A stretch of 21,965 bases of DNA from JAVJUS01 sp040220455 (GCA_040220455.1 JAVJUS010000087.1:1-21965), one strand, 5' to 3'. Shown: positions 8,063 to 15,813, counted from the stretch's first letter. Notes: generated from the letters alone by a model not told the origin. Program-made: numbers and translations.

Positions 8063-8356
8063 GGCGGTTCCTTCCCTTCCCCCGATTTCCGGCGCGGGCC
8101 GTTGTCACCGGCCCTTGGCGGCGAGCCTAGCACGGCACTCCCGGATATGGCAGGCGGCTCGGGACCGGCGCGGCGCGCAATAGCTGGGGCGGGTGCCATC
8201 GCGCACGGCCTTCGGCCGTGGGCGACCTACGGGATGCGCGGGCCGTAGGTTGCCCACCGCGCAGCGGTGCGCAACGGCGCCGGCGCCGACCTTGCCGCGC
8301 GTCTGCCACAGTGATGGGATCGCCTGGGGCAAGACGCGAATCGGAGGATTTCGGGC
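8063..8356. other. Intergenic region between divergent denD-like and cytochrome genes
   Basis: About 290 bases separating two divergent genes, so it must hold promoters for both, but no clear -35/-10 pair was found on either strand. Its centre is occupied by an inverted pair of REP palindromes listed separately. No convincing ORF is seen. Confidence 0.5.
8192..8281. repeat. REP doublet (two inverted REP palindromes, GTAG ends facing inward)
   Basis: The left arm, 8192-8232, contains the hairpin CACGGCC-TTC-GGCCGTG and ends in CTAC. The right arm, 8243-8281, begins with GTAG and contains ACCGC-GCA-GCGGT. Read from their GTAG ends, both arms follow the same plan: GTAG, an outer stem of about 5 bp, a C:G-rich inner stem separated by one mismatched base pair, and a tail ending in GGC. 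A GTAG tetranucleotide beside an imperfect palindrome is the hallmark of REP sequences mobilised by RAYT transposases. Confidence 0.75.
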
Positions 8357-8707
8357 ATGCGAAACGGGCTCGGGCCGGGTGCGGCTCTCCTGGCGGGATT
8401 TCTGGGCGCGCTGCCGGCCGCGGCGGGCGCGGCGGACGGTCCCGCCGCCGAGCACGGGCGGGAGATCGCCGAGCGCCTGTGCGCGGGATGCCACGCCGTG
8501 GGCGAGACGGGCGACAGCCCCGAGGCCGCCGCGCCACCCTTCCGCACGCTGCACGAGAAATGGCCGGTCGAATACCTGGCCGAGGCGCTGGCCGAGGGCA
8601 TCGTCGTCGGCCACGAGGCCGATGTCTCGATGCCCGAGTTCCGCTTCGAGCCGGCGGAGATCGACGCCCTGATCGCCTATCTCCAGGCCTTCGAGGCGGG
8701 GTCCTAG
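8357..8707 (+). CDS. Small periplasmic c-type cytochrome
   Basis: A 116-residue precursor with an N-terminal signal peptide (about residues 1-26, hydrophobic core ALLAGFLGALPAAAGA). The mature class I cytochrome c domain is about 90 residues. Haem is attached at CAGCH (Cys42, Cys45, His46), and Met92 in SMPEF is the likely sixth ligand. GGAGG lies 9 bases before the ATG. It would carry electrons in the periplasm; the partner is not evident, since its neighbours are a channel gene and a divergent dehydrogenase. Family membership is clear from the motif and size, the physiological role is not. Confidence 0.88.
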   Translation: MRNGLGPGAALLAGFLGALPAAAGAADGPAAEHGREIAERLCAGCHAVGETGDSPEAAAPPFRTLHEKWPVEYLAEALAEGIVVGHEADVSMPEFRFEPAEIDALIAYLQAFEAGS

Positions 8708-8776
8708 GCCGGGAATGCGCGCGATCGTGGCTCGCGAGGCTTTCCCGCGACCCGATCGGCGCTACTCTCCGGCCTC

Positions 8777-9568
8777 ATGAGCGCCGAGGACGACGACCGC
8801 GCCGAAAGCCCGCGCGAGCGGGTGGAGCGCCTCTACGCCGGGCCGGGGCCCGCGGCGCGGCGATTCCGCTACGCCCTGATCGCGTTCGATCTCGCCACGA
8901 TCGCGTATTTTCTGGTCTGGACGATGACTCCGCCGACCGGCGCGCTGCGGGTCGTCGAGGTCGTCATCGCCGTCGTCCTAGGCCTCGACCTCGCCGCACG
9001 GCTGTGGATCGCGCACAAGCCCTGGCGCCATCTGGTCCAGCCGGTGACGCTCGCCGACATCGCCGTCCTGGTCGGCCTGATCGCGCCGGCGCTGATCGAC
9101 AACCTGGCCTTCCTGCGCGTCCTCAGGGCGATGCGGCTCCTGCGCTCCTACCATGTCCTCCACGACCTGCGGGGGCGCTTCACCTGGTTCGCCGTGCACG
9201 AGGAGGTCGTCTTCAGCGCGGTCAACCTGGCCGTCTTCGTCTTCGTCGTCACCGCGGTCGTCTTCGTCGTCCAGGTCGAGGCGAATGCCGGGATCGAGAC
9301 CTATCTGGACGCGCTCTACTTCACCGTCGCCACGCTGACGACGACCGGCTTCGGCGACATCACCCTGATCGGCGAGTCGGGGCGCCTGCTCTCCGTCGTC
9401 ATCATGGTGGTCGGCGTCGCGCTGTTCCTGCGCCTGCTCCAGACCCTGTTCCGCCCGTCCAAGGTCCGCGTCACCTGCCCGAGCTGCGGGCTGGAGCGCC
9501 ACGAGCCGGACGCCGTTCACTGCAAGCATTGCGGCCGGGTCCTGCATATCGAGACCGAGGGCGAATAG
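8777..9568 (+). CDS. Six-helix potassium-channel-like protein with C-terminal zinc ribbon
   Basis: A 263-residue inner-membrane protein with the layout of a voltage-gated-type potassium channel. Predicted helices are S1 about 32-50, S2 58-78, S3 90-108, S4 111-126, S5 146-166 and S6 203-222. S4 carries spaced arginines (RVLRAMRLLRS), as in voltage sensors. The pore loop has the potassium selectivity filter TTTGFGD (188-194). After S6 comes a short cytosolic tail with CPSC and CKHC (Cys234, 237, 249, 252), a zinc-ribbon knuckle. Such a tail replaces the usual ligand-binding domains and is the odd feature. The four cysteines may bind zinc for assembly or gating, which is inference. It is 69 bases downstream of the cytochrome gene. 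Confidence 0.87.
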   Translation: MSAEDDDRAESPRERVERLYAGPGPAARRFRYALIAFDLATIAYFLVWTMTPPTGALRVVEVVIAVVLGLDLAARLWIAHKPWRHLVQPVTLADIAVLVGLIAPALIDNLAFLRVLRAMRLLRSYHVLHDLRGRFTWFAVHEEVVFSAVNLAVFVFVVTAVVFVVQVEANAGIETYLDALYFTVATLTTTGFGDITLIGESGRLLSVVIMVVGVALFLRLLQTLFRPSKVRVTCPSCGLERHEPDAVHCKHCGRVLHIETEGE

Positions 9569-9664
9569 CCCCGCCCCCACCCCGCTCGGCGATCGGAAGA
9601 CTCGGCCTCCGGGCGCTGCCGTGGCAGACTCCGTCGGTATCGGAGGGGATATCGGAGACATGCC

Positions 9665-10318
9665 ATGGCGGCCGCCCGCGCGCTGTCCGCGCTCTTCACG
9701 CTGCCCGGCCCGGCGGCGGCGCTGATCGTCGCCCTCCTGGCCGCGCTGCCCGCCGCCGCCCAGGAGGACGCCGGCGAGGCCGTCGGCCGAATCGGTGGGC
9801 TGATCGGCGACGCGCGCCTGGTCTCCGCCGAGGGCGACAGCCGGCCGGCGGCGGAGGGCGTGCCCGTCGAACTTGGCGACCGGGTGATCACCGGCCCGGG
9901 CAGCCGGCTGGAGCTCGTCTTCGCCGATGGCAGCCGGGTCGTCATCGGCTCGACCAGCGACCTCTCGATCGAGCGCTACCTGACCAGCGCCGGCGGCACC
10001 CGGCGCAACGCCGTGCTGTCGCTGCTCGACGGCATCCTGCGCGCCATCGTGCGTCCCGGCGGCGGCGAGTTCGAGGTGGAGAGCCGGGCGGCCGTCGCCT
10101 CGGTGCGCTCGACCGAGCTGGTGGTCGATGTCTGGCGGACCCGCACGGCGGTCTTCGTGCGCGAGGGGCGGGTCGACGTGCTGGGCCGGTCGGGGCCGCT
10201 GCGCACGCTCGAACCCGGGGAGGGCGTCGGCGTGCGCTTCGGCGGGCCGGTGCCCCAGCCGGGCCGCTGGTCGCAGGAGCGCATCGACGAGGTGCTCGCC
10301 CGCACTTCGGACCCGTGA
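9665..10318 (+). CDS. FecR-domain periplasmic protein
   Basis: A 217-residue protein with a signal peptide (about 1-32, ending AALPAAAQ). It is therefore probably periplasmic. A FecR domain spans about residues 66-165: ELGDRVITGPGSRLELVFADGS is the classic core, followed by SLLDGILRAIV and a VEVESRAAVASVRSTE-like strand. GGAGAC precedes the ATG. Its TGA overlaps the GTG start of the CHASE2 cyclase (GTGA, 10315-10318), so the two are probably translated together. A FecR-type protein beside a CHASE2 cyclase suggests a periplasmic input unit for cyclic-nucleotide signalling rather than iron-citrate transport; no sigma factor or TonB receptor is present. Confidence 0.88.
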   Translation: MAAARALSALFTLPGPAAALIVALLAALPAAAQEDAGEAVGRIGGLIGDARLVSAEGDSRPAAEGVPVELGDRVITGPGSRLELVFADGSRVVIGSTSDLSIERYLTSAGGTRRNAVLSLLDGILRAIVRPGGGEFEVESRAAVASVRSTELVVDVWRTRTAVFVREGRVDVLGRSGPLRTLEPGEGVGVRFGGPVPQPGRWSQERIDEVLARTSDP

Positions 10319-12285
10319 GCCCTGTGAGCGCCGCCGGACCGGCGGAGGCGGGCGGCCCGCCGCCGCGCCGGCGCTGGCTGCGCGCCGCCCTGCCGACGCT
10401 GGCGGTCTTCGTCCTGTGGTTCGCGGCCGGCGACCGGCCGCCGCTCGACCTGATGGAATCGGCCACGCTCGACCTGCGCTACCGCCTGCGCGGTCCGGTC
10501 GCGCCGGGCGACGGCGTGGCGGTCGTCGCCGTCGACGATCGCAGCCTGCGCGCGCTGGGCGCCTGGCCGCCGCCGCGCGACCGGCTGGCCGACGCGGTCG
10601 ACGCGCTCGACCGGGCCGGGGCGGCGGTGATCGTTCTGGATCTGCTTTTGGCCGAGCGCACGGCCTCGGCCTCGCCGGACGCCGATCGAGGCGACGGCGT
10701 ACTGGCCGGGGCCATGCAGCGGGCCGGCACCGTCGTCCTGCCGGTGGCCTTCCTCTACGAACGCTCGGAAGGCGCGCCGCCGGCCGATGCGCCGCCGCTG
10801 GCCGGCGCGGCCTATCGCGTCGTCGCGGGCGCTCCGGGCGATGCCGACCTGGCGCCGGCGCCCGACGGCGCCGTCCTGCCCGCGCCCCGGCTGGCGGCGG
10901 AGGCCGCGGCGATCGGCCATGTCACGGTACTGCTCGACGACGACGGCACGCTGCGCCGCGACCTCCTCGCGCTGCCCTATGGCGGAGCGCTCTTCCCTTC
11001 CGCTCCGGTGGCGGCGGTGCGCCTCGCCGACGGCGTGGCGCCCGACCGGGTCGTCGTGCGGCTGGGCGAGGGCATCGCGATCGGCGAGCGCTGGGTCCCG
11101 ACAGGGCCGGACATGGCGCTGAAGGTCGATCACTACGGGCCGCGCGGCACCATCCCGACCTATTCCTTCCTGGACCTGATCGAGGGCCGGGTGCCGGCCG
11201 AGGCGCTGGCGGGCCGGGTCGTCGTCCTGGGCGCCGGGGCGGCCGGGCTGGGCGACGCCTTCGACACACCCTACGCCCGCACGCTGCCGGGGGCCGAGCA
11301 CCTGGCGACGGTGACCGACAACCTGATGACCGGGCGCTGGCTCGATCGCCGGCCCTGGACGAAGGCGGTCGATCTCGCGGCGATCCTGATGCTCGGCCTC
11401 GCCACCGCGGCCGCCTGGCGCCTGCCGCCCGGCATCGCCGCCGCGATCGCGGGCGCCCTGGCGGGCGGCTGGATCGCGCTCGCCTCGGCCGCCTTCGTCG
11501 CGGCGAATGTCTGGATCGGGATCGCCGGGCCGGCGCTCGCCATCCTGGTCTCGGCCGGGGCCGGGGGGCTCGCCACCGCCCGGCGGGAGCGGCGGAGGGC
11601 GCGCGAGGTCGAGCGGCTGCGCCAGAACCTCGCCCACTACTTCCCGCCGGCGGTCGCCGAGCGGCTGTCGCGCACGACGGATCTGAGGGAGCTGGAACGC
11701 TCGATCACCGCGGCGGTCGTCTTCGTCGACATGGTGGGCTTCACACGCCAGGCCGAAGCACTGCCGGCCGACGCCGCGCTCGACCTGCTGCGCGCCTTCC
11801 ACCGCCGGGTCGAGCGGGCGGTCTTCGCCCATGGCGGGGTGATCGACAAATATCTGGGCGACGGTGCCCTCGCCGGCTTCGGCGTGCTGGAGCCCGCGGC
11901 CGACGCGGCGGCCGACGCGCTGGCCGCCGCCCGGGACATCGTGCGCGAGATCGACGCCTGGAACGCCGAGCGGGCGGGGACGGGCCAGCCGCCCGTGCGC
12001 CTCGGCATCGGCGTTCAGTGCGGCCCGGTCCTGGTCGGCAATGTCGGCGGGGAGCGCGTCTTCCAGTTCACCATGACCGGCGACACGGTCAACGTCGCCA
12101 GCCGCCTGGAGGGGATGACCCGGGAGCTCGACGCCGCCATCGTCGCCGGCGCCGCCGCCATAGAGGCCGCCCGCGCCTCGGCCGGCGCTGCGGCGACGGA
12201 CGGCTTCACCGAGATCGGCGAGGTCCCCGTCCGCGGCCGCGAGGGCAAGGTCGCGGTCTGGGCCTGGGGGCAGGGGGCGCGGTAG
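10315..12285 (+). CDS. CHASE2-domain membrane adenylate cyclase (class III)
   Basis: A 656-residue receptor cyclase making cyclic nucleotide, probably cAMP. After one N-terminal membrane helix (about 25-40) comes a periplasmic CHASE2 sensor domain (about 45-345: VDDRSL, GAAVIVLDLLL, RVVVLGAGAAGLGD). Three membrane helices follow (about 350-420), then a class III cyclase domain (465-650). Metal-binding aspartates are Asp472 (FVDMVGFT) and Asp516 (KYLGDGALA). Lys512 and Asp590 fit adenine recognition, and Asn593 and Arg597 (TVNVASRLEG) fit transition-state binding, so the enzyme looks active. The start is a GTG; 10315 is chosen for the GTGA overlap with the FecR gene, and an in-frame GTG at 10324 is an alternative. 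Confidence 0.88.
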   Translation: MSPVSAAGPAEAGGPPPRRRWLRAALPTLAVFVLWFAAGDRPPLDLMESATLDLRYRLRGPVAPGDGVAVVAVDDRSLRALGAWPPPRDRLADAVDALDRAGAAVIVLDLLLAERTASASPDADRGDGVLAGAMQRAGTVVLPVAFLYERSEGAPPADAPPLAGAAYRVVAGAPGDADLAPAPDGAVLPAPRLAAEAAAIGHVTVLLDDDGTLRRDLLALPYGGALFPSAPVAAVRLADGVAPDRVVVRLGEGIAIGERWVPTGPDMALKVDHYGPRGTIPTYSFLDLIEGRVPAEALAGRVVVLGAGAAGLGDAFDTPYARTLPGAEHLATVTDNLMTGRWLDRRPWTKAVDLAAILMLGLATAAAWRLPPGIAAAIAGALAGGWIALASAAFVAANVWIGIAGPALAILVSAGAGGLATARRERRRAREVERLRQNLAHYFPPAVAERLSRTTDLRELERSITAAVVFVDMVGFTRQAEALPADAALDLLRAFHRRVERAVFAHGGVIDKYLGDGALAGFGVLEPAADAAADALAAARDIVREIDAWNAERAGTGQPPVRLGIGVQCGPVLVGNVGGERVFQFTMTGDTVNVASRLEGMTRELDAAIVAGAAAIEAARASAGAAATDGFTEIGEVPVRGREGKVAVWAWGQGAR

Positions 12286-12294
12286 GGGGCCGCC

Positions 12295-12334
12295 GGTGCC
12301 GTCGCGCTCGGCCGTCGGCCGTGGGCGACCTACG
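12295..12334. repeat. Single REP palindrome
   Basis: A solitary copy of the same element as at 8192 and 20591, with outer stem GTCGC/GCGAC, inner CGGCC-GTC-GGCCG and the CTAC end (GTAG on the minus strand). It starts 9 bases after the stop of the cyclase gene. One T:T mismatch weakens the inner stem. Confidence 0.65.
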
Positions 12335-12364
12335 AAGATCAGAGCTTTCGGAATTTTATAGTTC

Positions 12365-12480
12365 GTCATCCCCGCGAAAGCGGGGATCCACGGGCGCCGT
12401 CCACGGATCGGTCCTCAAACGGCGATATCAGTGACGGAAGTACCGCCCCTCGCATGGATCCCCGCTTTCGCGGGGATGAC
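12365..12480. repeat. MITE-like element with perfect 26-bp inverted ends
   Basis: The ends 12365-12390 and 12455-12480 are exact reverse complements over 26 bases. Each end is itself a hairpin: ATCCCCGC-GAAA-GCGGGGAT on the left and ATCCCCGC-TTTC-GCGGGGAT on the right. They enclose 64 bases with no gene. The hairpin sequence resembles short repeats I recall as widespread in proteobacterial intergenic DNA. Mobility is inferred from shape alone. Confidence 0.65.
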
Positions 12481-12513
12481 GATAGGGGCGGGGATGACGA
12501 TAGGGGCGGGGAT
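12472..12513 (+). repeat. 18-bp tandem duplication
   Basis: GGGGATGACGATAGGGGC occurs twice without gap (12472-12489 and 12490-12507), followed by a partial third unit, GGGGAT. It grows out of the right end of the inverted-ended element, so it probably arose by slippage after that element was in place. Confidence 0.75.
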
Positions 12514-12605
12514 CGAAAGAGTGAGGGCGATGCAGGACCTCATCCCGGGATAACGGTCCGGCGTTCGGGCCGGCCGCGTCCGCGGCATCGGTCAGGCGCC
12601 GGGCG

Positions 12606-12628
12606 CCTTCGTGACCTTCGTGGCGGAT
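12606..12628 (-). repeat. CACGAAGG-type short intergenic repeat, copy 2
   Basis: On the minus strand the segment reads CCACGAAGGT then CACGAAGGC, two units related to the three at 245-274. It lies about 40 bases beyond the stop of the minus-strand deaminase gene, the same relative placement as the other copy. Confidence 0.55.
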
Positions 12629-12666
12629 ACCCGTCGTTTCGGCACCGATCCTGTCGGTCCGCCGAC

Positions 12667-13152
12667 CTACCCCCACATCCCCTGGTGCACCGCGCGGGCC
12701 TCGTCCTCGAGCATCGGGCCCAGGACCTCGACCGGCCGCTGGCCGGCGGCGACGACGGTGCGGCAGGGCAGGTCGAGGGTCGGGTTGTCGGCGTGGTCGC
12801 CGGTCAGGGCCCTGAGCGCCCTTTCCGACAGGCCGTAGACGAGGCGGCCGATGCCGGCCCAATAGGCGGCACCGGCGCACATGGCGCAGGGCTCGGCGCT
12901 GGTGACCAGGGTGCACTTGGCCAGGAAGGCCGCATCGAAGCGCCGCGAGGCCTCGGTCGCGACCAGCCGCTCGGCATGGGCGGTCGCGTCGTTGTCGCTG
13001 GTGCCCCGGTTCGTCGCCTCGACCAGCACCTCGCCGTCCGGCCCGGCGAGCAGGGCGCCGAAGGGCATGTCGCCGTTCCGCCGGGCCTGGGCCGAGAGCG
13101 CGATGGCGTGGCGCAGCAGGGCCTCGTCGTCGATCAGAGTGGGGTGGGTCAT
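12667..13152 (-). CDS. Nucleobase/nucleoside deaminase, GuaD-like CMP/dCMP deaminase family
   Basis: A 161-residue zinc deaminase. His59 and the catalytic Glu61 are in NDATAHAE, and the other zinc ligands Cys89 and Cys92 in TSAEPCAMC. The surrounding SDNDATAHAE and CAMCAGAAYWAG resemble bacterial guanine deaminase (GuaD) more than the tRNA deaminase TadA; this is judged by eye. It removes an amino group from a purine or pyrimidine ring. It is the last gene of the minus-strand array, 31 bases after the permease gene, so its substrate is probably linked to what the ABC importer and the two oxygenases handle. Cytosine or an unusual aminated heterocycle are alternatives. Confidence 0.82.
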   Translation of the reverse strand: MTHPTLIDDEALLRHAIALSAQARRNGDMPFGALLAGPDGEVLVEATNRGTSDNDATAHAERLVATEASRRFDAAFLAKCTLVTSAEPCAMCAGAAYWAGIGRLVYGLSERALRALTGDHADNPTLDLPCRTVVAAGQRPVEVLGPMLEDEARAVHQGMWG

Positions 13153-13183
13153 CGCCTCGCTCGCTCTCCCGTCCGCTCGCCGG

Positions 13184-14026
13184 TCACCGGTCGTCCTGGC
13201 GCGGCACCGACCAGGGGAACACGGTCTTCTCCACCCATACCACCATCTGGAAGAGCAGCAGGCTGAGCGCCGCCAGCACGGCCAGCCCGGCGAAGGCCAG
13301 CGGCACCTTGAAGTAGGAGGTGGAGAACTTGATCAGGTATCCCAGCCCCTGCTCGGCCGCCACGAACTCCGCCACCACCGCGCCGATGACCGCCAGCGTG
13401 ATCGAGACCTTGAGCGCCGCGAAGAGATAGGGCACCGCCCAGGGCAGCCGGATCTGCCAGAGCTCCCGCGCGGCGCCGGCGCGCAACGACCGGCTCAGCT
13501 CGACCAGCTCCGGCGGGGTGGCGCGCAGGCCGGTGACGGTGGAGATGACGATCGGGAAGAAGGCGATCAGGAAGGTGATGACCAGCCGCGGCAGCTCGCC
13601 CGCGCCCAGGATCACGATGATGACCGGCGCGACGGCGACCACGGGGAGCGACTGGGTGACGACGAGCAGTGGATAGAGCGCCTCGGCGACCGGGCGCGAC
13701 GACGCGATCAGGATGCCGAGCGGCACGCTGACCAGGATCGACAGGGCGTAGCCGCCCAGCACGATCTCCAGCGTCGCCACGGTGTGGGCGAGCCATTGGG
13801 CGAGCGGCAGGCCGGTGCCGGCGGCGATCACCGCGCTCGGCCCCGGCAGCAGGAAGCTCGGGATGTCGAAGACCCGGACCCCCGTCTCCCACAGCGCGAT
13901 CAGCGCCAGGAAGGTCGCCGTCGGAATGACGGTGCCGCGCGCCGCGCGCCAGAACCGGCCGAGCCGGCTAGGCCGGGGCAGCAGCTCGGTCGAGGACGAG
14001 GGCGCGGATTCGCTGGGTATGCTCAT
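13184..14026 (-). CDS. ABC transporter permease, NMT1/taurine-type importer
   Basis: A 280-residue inner-membrane permease of the BPD_transp_1 type with about six helices. The cytoplasmic EAA-like loop is ELVELSRSLRAGAARELWQIRLPWAVPYL, written here as two parts: ELSRSLRAGA and LWQIRLPWAVP. The sequence ALKVSITLAVIGAVVAEF is typical of the SsuC/TauC/ThiX group. The start at 14026 (MSIPSES) is chosen because it gives the usual cytosolic leader; an upstream in-frame ATG at 14080 is possible. The gene overlaps the ATPase gene by 59 bases. The substrate class is set by the binding protein, two genes upstream. Confidence 0.9.
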   Translation of the reverse strand: MSIPSESAPSSSTELLPRPSRLGRFWRAARGTVIPTATFLALIALWETGVRVFDIPSFLLPGPSAVIAAGTGLPLAQWLAHTVATLEIVLGGYALSILVSVPLGILIASSRPVAEALYPLLVVTQSLPVVAVAPVIIVILGAGELPRLVITFLIAFFPIVISTVTGLRATPPELVELSRSLRAGAARELWQIRLPWAVPYLFAALKVSITLAVIGAVVAEFVAAEQGLGYLIKFSTSYFKVPLAFAGLAVLAALSLLLFQMVVWVEKTVFPWSVPRQDDR

Positions 14027-14750
14027 GGAACCGGGGATCCGACAGGGACTCCAGACGGCGCGGCCGGGGCAGCTCGACATCGACGATCGTGCGCACCCGG
14101 CCGGGGCGCGGGCTCATCACGACGACCCGGTCGGCGAGCAGCACCGCCTCGCCGATGTTGTGGGTCACGAAGATGACCGTGTGGGGGCGCTGCTGCCAGA
14201 GGCGCAGCAGCTCGAAGCCCATCTCCTCGCGCGTCAACGCGTCGAGGGCGGAGAACGGCTCGTCCATCAGCAGGATCTCGGGCTCCGGCAGCAGCGCGCG
14301 GGCGATCGCCACGCGCTGCTGCATGCCGCCGGACAGCTCCTCCGGCAGGCGGTTCTCGAAGCCCTGAAGCCCGGCCATGGCGATGAGCGCGCGCGCCCTG
14401 TCCCGGTCGGCGGCGGTCGCCCGTCCGTATTTGTGGCGCAGCGGGAAGAGCACGTTGCCCAGAACGTCGTGCCAGGGCAGCAGCGTCGGCTTCTGGAAGA
14501 CGAAGCCGATCTCGTCGCGCGGCTCGTCCACCGGCCGGCCGTAGATCGAGACCGTGCCCCGGCTCGGCCGCAGCAGCCCGGCGACCATGCGCAGCAGGGT
14601 CGACTTGCCGCAGCCCGAGGGACCGACGACGGCCAGGAACTCGCCGCGCGCGACGTCGAGCGTGATGCCCGACAGGGCCAGCACGCCCTCCCCGCCCCGC
14701 GCGGCGAAGGCGTGGGCGACCCCGTCGAAGGTGACGGCCGTGGGCGTCAC
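13968..14750 (-). CDS. ABC transporter ATPase, NMT1/taurine-type importer
   Basis: A 260-residue ATPase of the SsuB/TauB/ThiZ type. Walker A is GPSGCGKST (43-51), the Q-loop Gln86, the signature LSGGMQQR (139-146), Walker B ILLMDEP (159-165) and the switch His197 in VTHNIGEA. The start is a GTG at 14750 that overlaps the stop of the binding-protein gene as GTGA (14747-14750), implying coupled translation. It energises import by the neighbouring permease and binding protein. There is no fused regulatory domain. Confidence 0.92.
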   Translation of the reverse strand: MTPTAVTFDGVAHAFAARGGEGVLALSGITLDVARGEFLAVVGPSGCGKSTLLRMVAGLLRPSRGTVSIYGRPVDEPRDEIGFVFQKPTLLPWHDVLGNVLFPLRHKYGRATAADRDRARALIAMAGLQGFENRLPEELSGGMQQRVAIARALLPEPEILLMDEPFSALDALTREEMGFELLRLWQQRPHTVIFVTHNIGEAVLLADRVVVMSPRPGRVRTIVDVELPRPRRLESLSDPRFHEHTQRIRALVLDRAAAPA

Positions 14751-15763
14751 ATGGCCTCCGCCGGGACGAAGGACCGGTCGACCACCGACTCCGGGTCGAT
14801 CGCGTCCGGCGCGAAGCCCTGGGCGCGGGACACCCAGTCCCAGGTGCCGGCCAGGCGGTCCGGGTCGAAGTTGCCCGGCCCGGCCGCCTCGGTCGCGTCG
14901 TTGAAGGCGAGGTCGAGCGCGGCGCGGATCTGGCCCTCGGCGACGGCGGCGTCGATCTCCGGCACAATGGTGGCGAGCGCCTCCGCCGCGACGGCCGGAT
15001 TGTCGCGCATGAACGCCATCGACTTGGCGAAGGCGCGGTTGAACCGGCGCAGCAGGTCCGGATTCTCCTCGATGAAGGAGTCCGAGACGACGAGGCTGGT
15101 CGAGTACATCTCCAGACCGTAGTCCGACCACGGCATCATGACGAGCTCCTTGCCCGCCTCGGCCGCCTGGGGCTCGAGCAACGGCTCGTTGGTCACCCAC
15201 ATGATGGCCGCGTCGATGCGCCCCGTCATCAGCATCGGGCCCAGCGAGCCGGGCTCGGTGTTGACGATCTCCACGCTTTCCGGATCGACGCCGTTCTCGC
15301 TCAGCACCAGCGGCCAGTAGACGTTGGACGAGGAGAAGGGCGCCGTGCCCACGGTCGTCCCGCCGACATCGGTCAGCGCGTCGATGGACGTGTCGGCGGT
15401 GGTGAAGATGGCGTGCGGGCCGTCGGTGAAGACCGACATGACGGCCGTGACCGGCAGCTCGGGGGACTCGACCTTCGCCGCCATCAGCGCGCCCAGCCCG
15501 CAGACGCCGATATCCGAGGCGCCGGTGGCGATGCGCGTGATCGCGTCGGTCGAGCCGGAACCCGACAGGATCTCCAGCTCGATGCCCTCCTCGGCGAAGA
15601 AGCCCTGCTGCACGCCGACATAGACATGGGCCTTGTCGCCGCCCGGCACCCAGTCGAGCTGGAAGGTCACCTGGTCGGCGGCGAGCGCCGGCGCGCCGAC
15701 GGCGAGCCCGAGGGCGAGCGCGGCGCCGGCCGCGGCTCGGGCGAGGGGGGAAAGTGTCGTCAT
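14747..15763 (-). CDS. Substrate-binding protein, NMT1/THI5-like family
   Basis: A 338-residue precursor with a signal peptide (about 1-29, ending APALAAD). It is followed by a periplasmic NMT1/THI5-like domain: FQLDWVPGGDKAHVYVGVQQGFF, given in parts as LDWVPGGDKAH and GVQQGFFAEEGIELE, then SGSGSTDAITRIATGASDIGV and a GSLGPMLMTGRIDAAI stretch. The family takes up pyrimidine precursors, riboflavin-like molecules, sulfonates and related small compounds. GGGAGA precedes the ATG. It is 50 bases downstream of the Rieske oxygenase gene. The ligand is unknown; the neighbouring oxygenases and deaminase point to a nitrogen heterocycle, which is inference. Confidence 0.9.
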   Translation of the reverse strand: MTTLSPLARAAAGAALALGLAVGAPALAADQVTFQLDWVPGGDKAHVYVGVQQGFFAEEGIELEILSGSGSTDAITRIATGASDIGVCGLGALMAAKVESPELPVTAVMSVFTDGPHAIFTTADTSIDALTDVGGTTVGTAPFSSSNVYWPLVLSENGVDPESVEIVNTEPGSLGPMLMTGRIDAAIMWVTNEPLLEPQAAEAGKELVMMPWSDYGLEMYSTSLVVSDSFIEENPDLLRRFNRAFAKSMAFMRDNPAVAAEALATIVPEIDAAVAEGQIRAALDLAFNDATEAAGPGNFDPDRLAGTWDWVSRAQGFAPDAIDPESVVDRSFVPAEAM

Positions 15764-15813
15764 CCCTGTCGTCTCCCGTTTTCGTTCATTCGGTTCGTGG
15801 GCCGCGGCCCGGG

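Larger units (their letters stand above)
12286..12666. other. Repeat-filled intergenic region between converging genes
   Basis: This 381-base gap lies between the ends of the cyclase gene and the minus-strand deaminase gene. From left to right it holds one REP palindrome, a 116-base element with perfect inverted ends, an 18-base tandem duplication and a CACGAAGG-type repeat. No convincing gene was found: small open frames here are read through repeats. No hairpin followed by a T-run was found for either gene. Confidence 0.7.

Noticed and set aside
8192..8281. Rho-independent terminator
   Set aside because: The hairpins are strong but no T-run follows on either strand, and the same structure recurs in three places as a REP repeat.
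8218..12285. Plus-strand open frame of about 1350 codons
   Set aside because: It begins in a REP repeat and runs out of frame through the cytochrome, channel and FecR genes. Only its 3' end, from 10315, is a real gene (the cyclase).
9976..12369. Long minus-strand frame opposite the cyclase
   Set aside because: Arg/Gly/Asp-rich composition with no domain; mirror frame of a strongly supported gene.
12365..12480. CRISPR-like repeat-spacer pattern
   Set aside because: Only two copies in inverted, not direct, orientation with no cas genes nearby; fits an inverted-ended element better.
12881..14176. Plus-strand frame opposite the deaminase and permease
   Set aside because: No recognisable domain, and it covers genes with clear motifs on the other strand.
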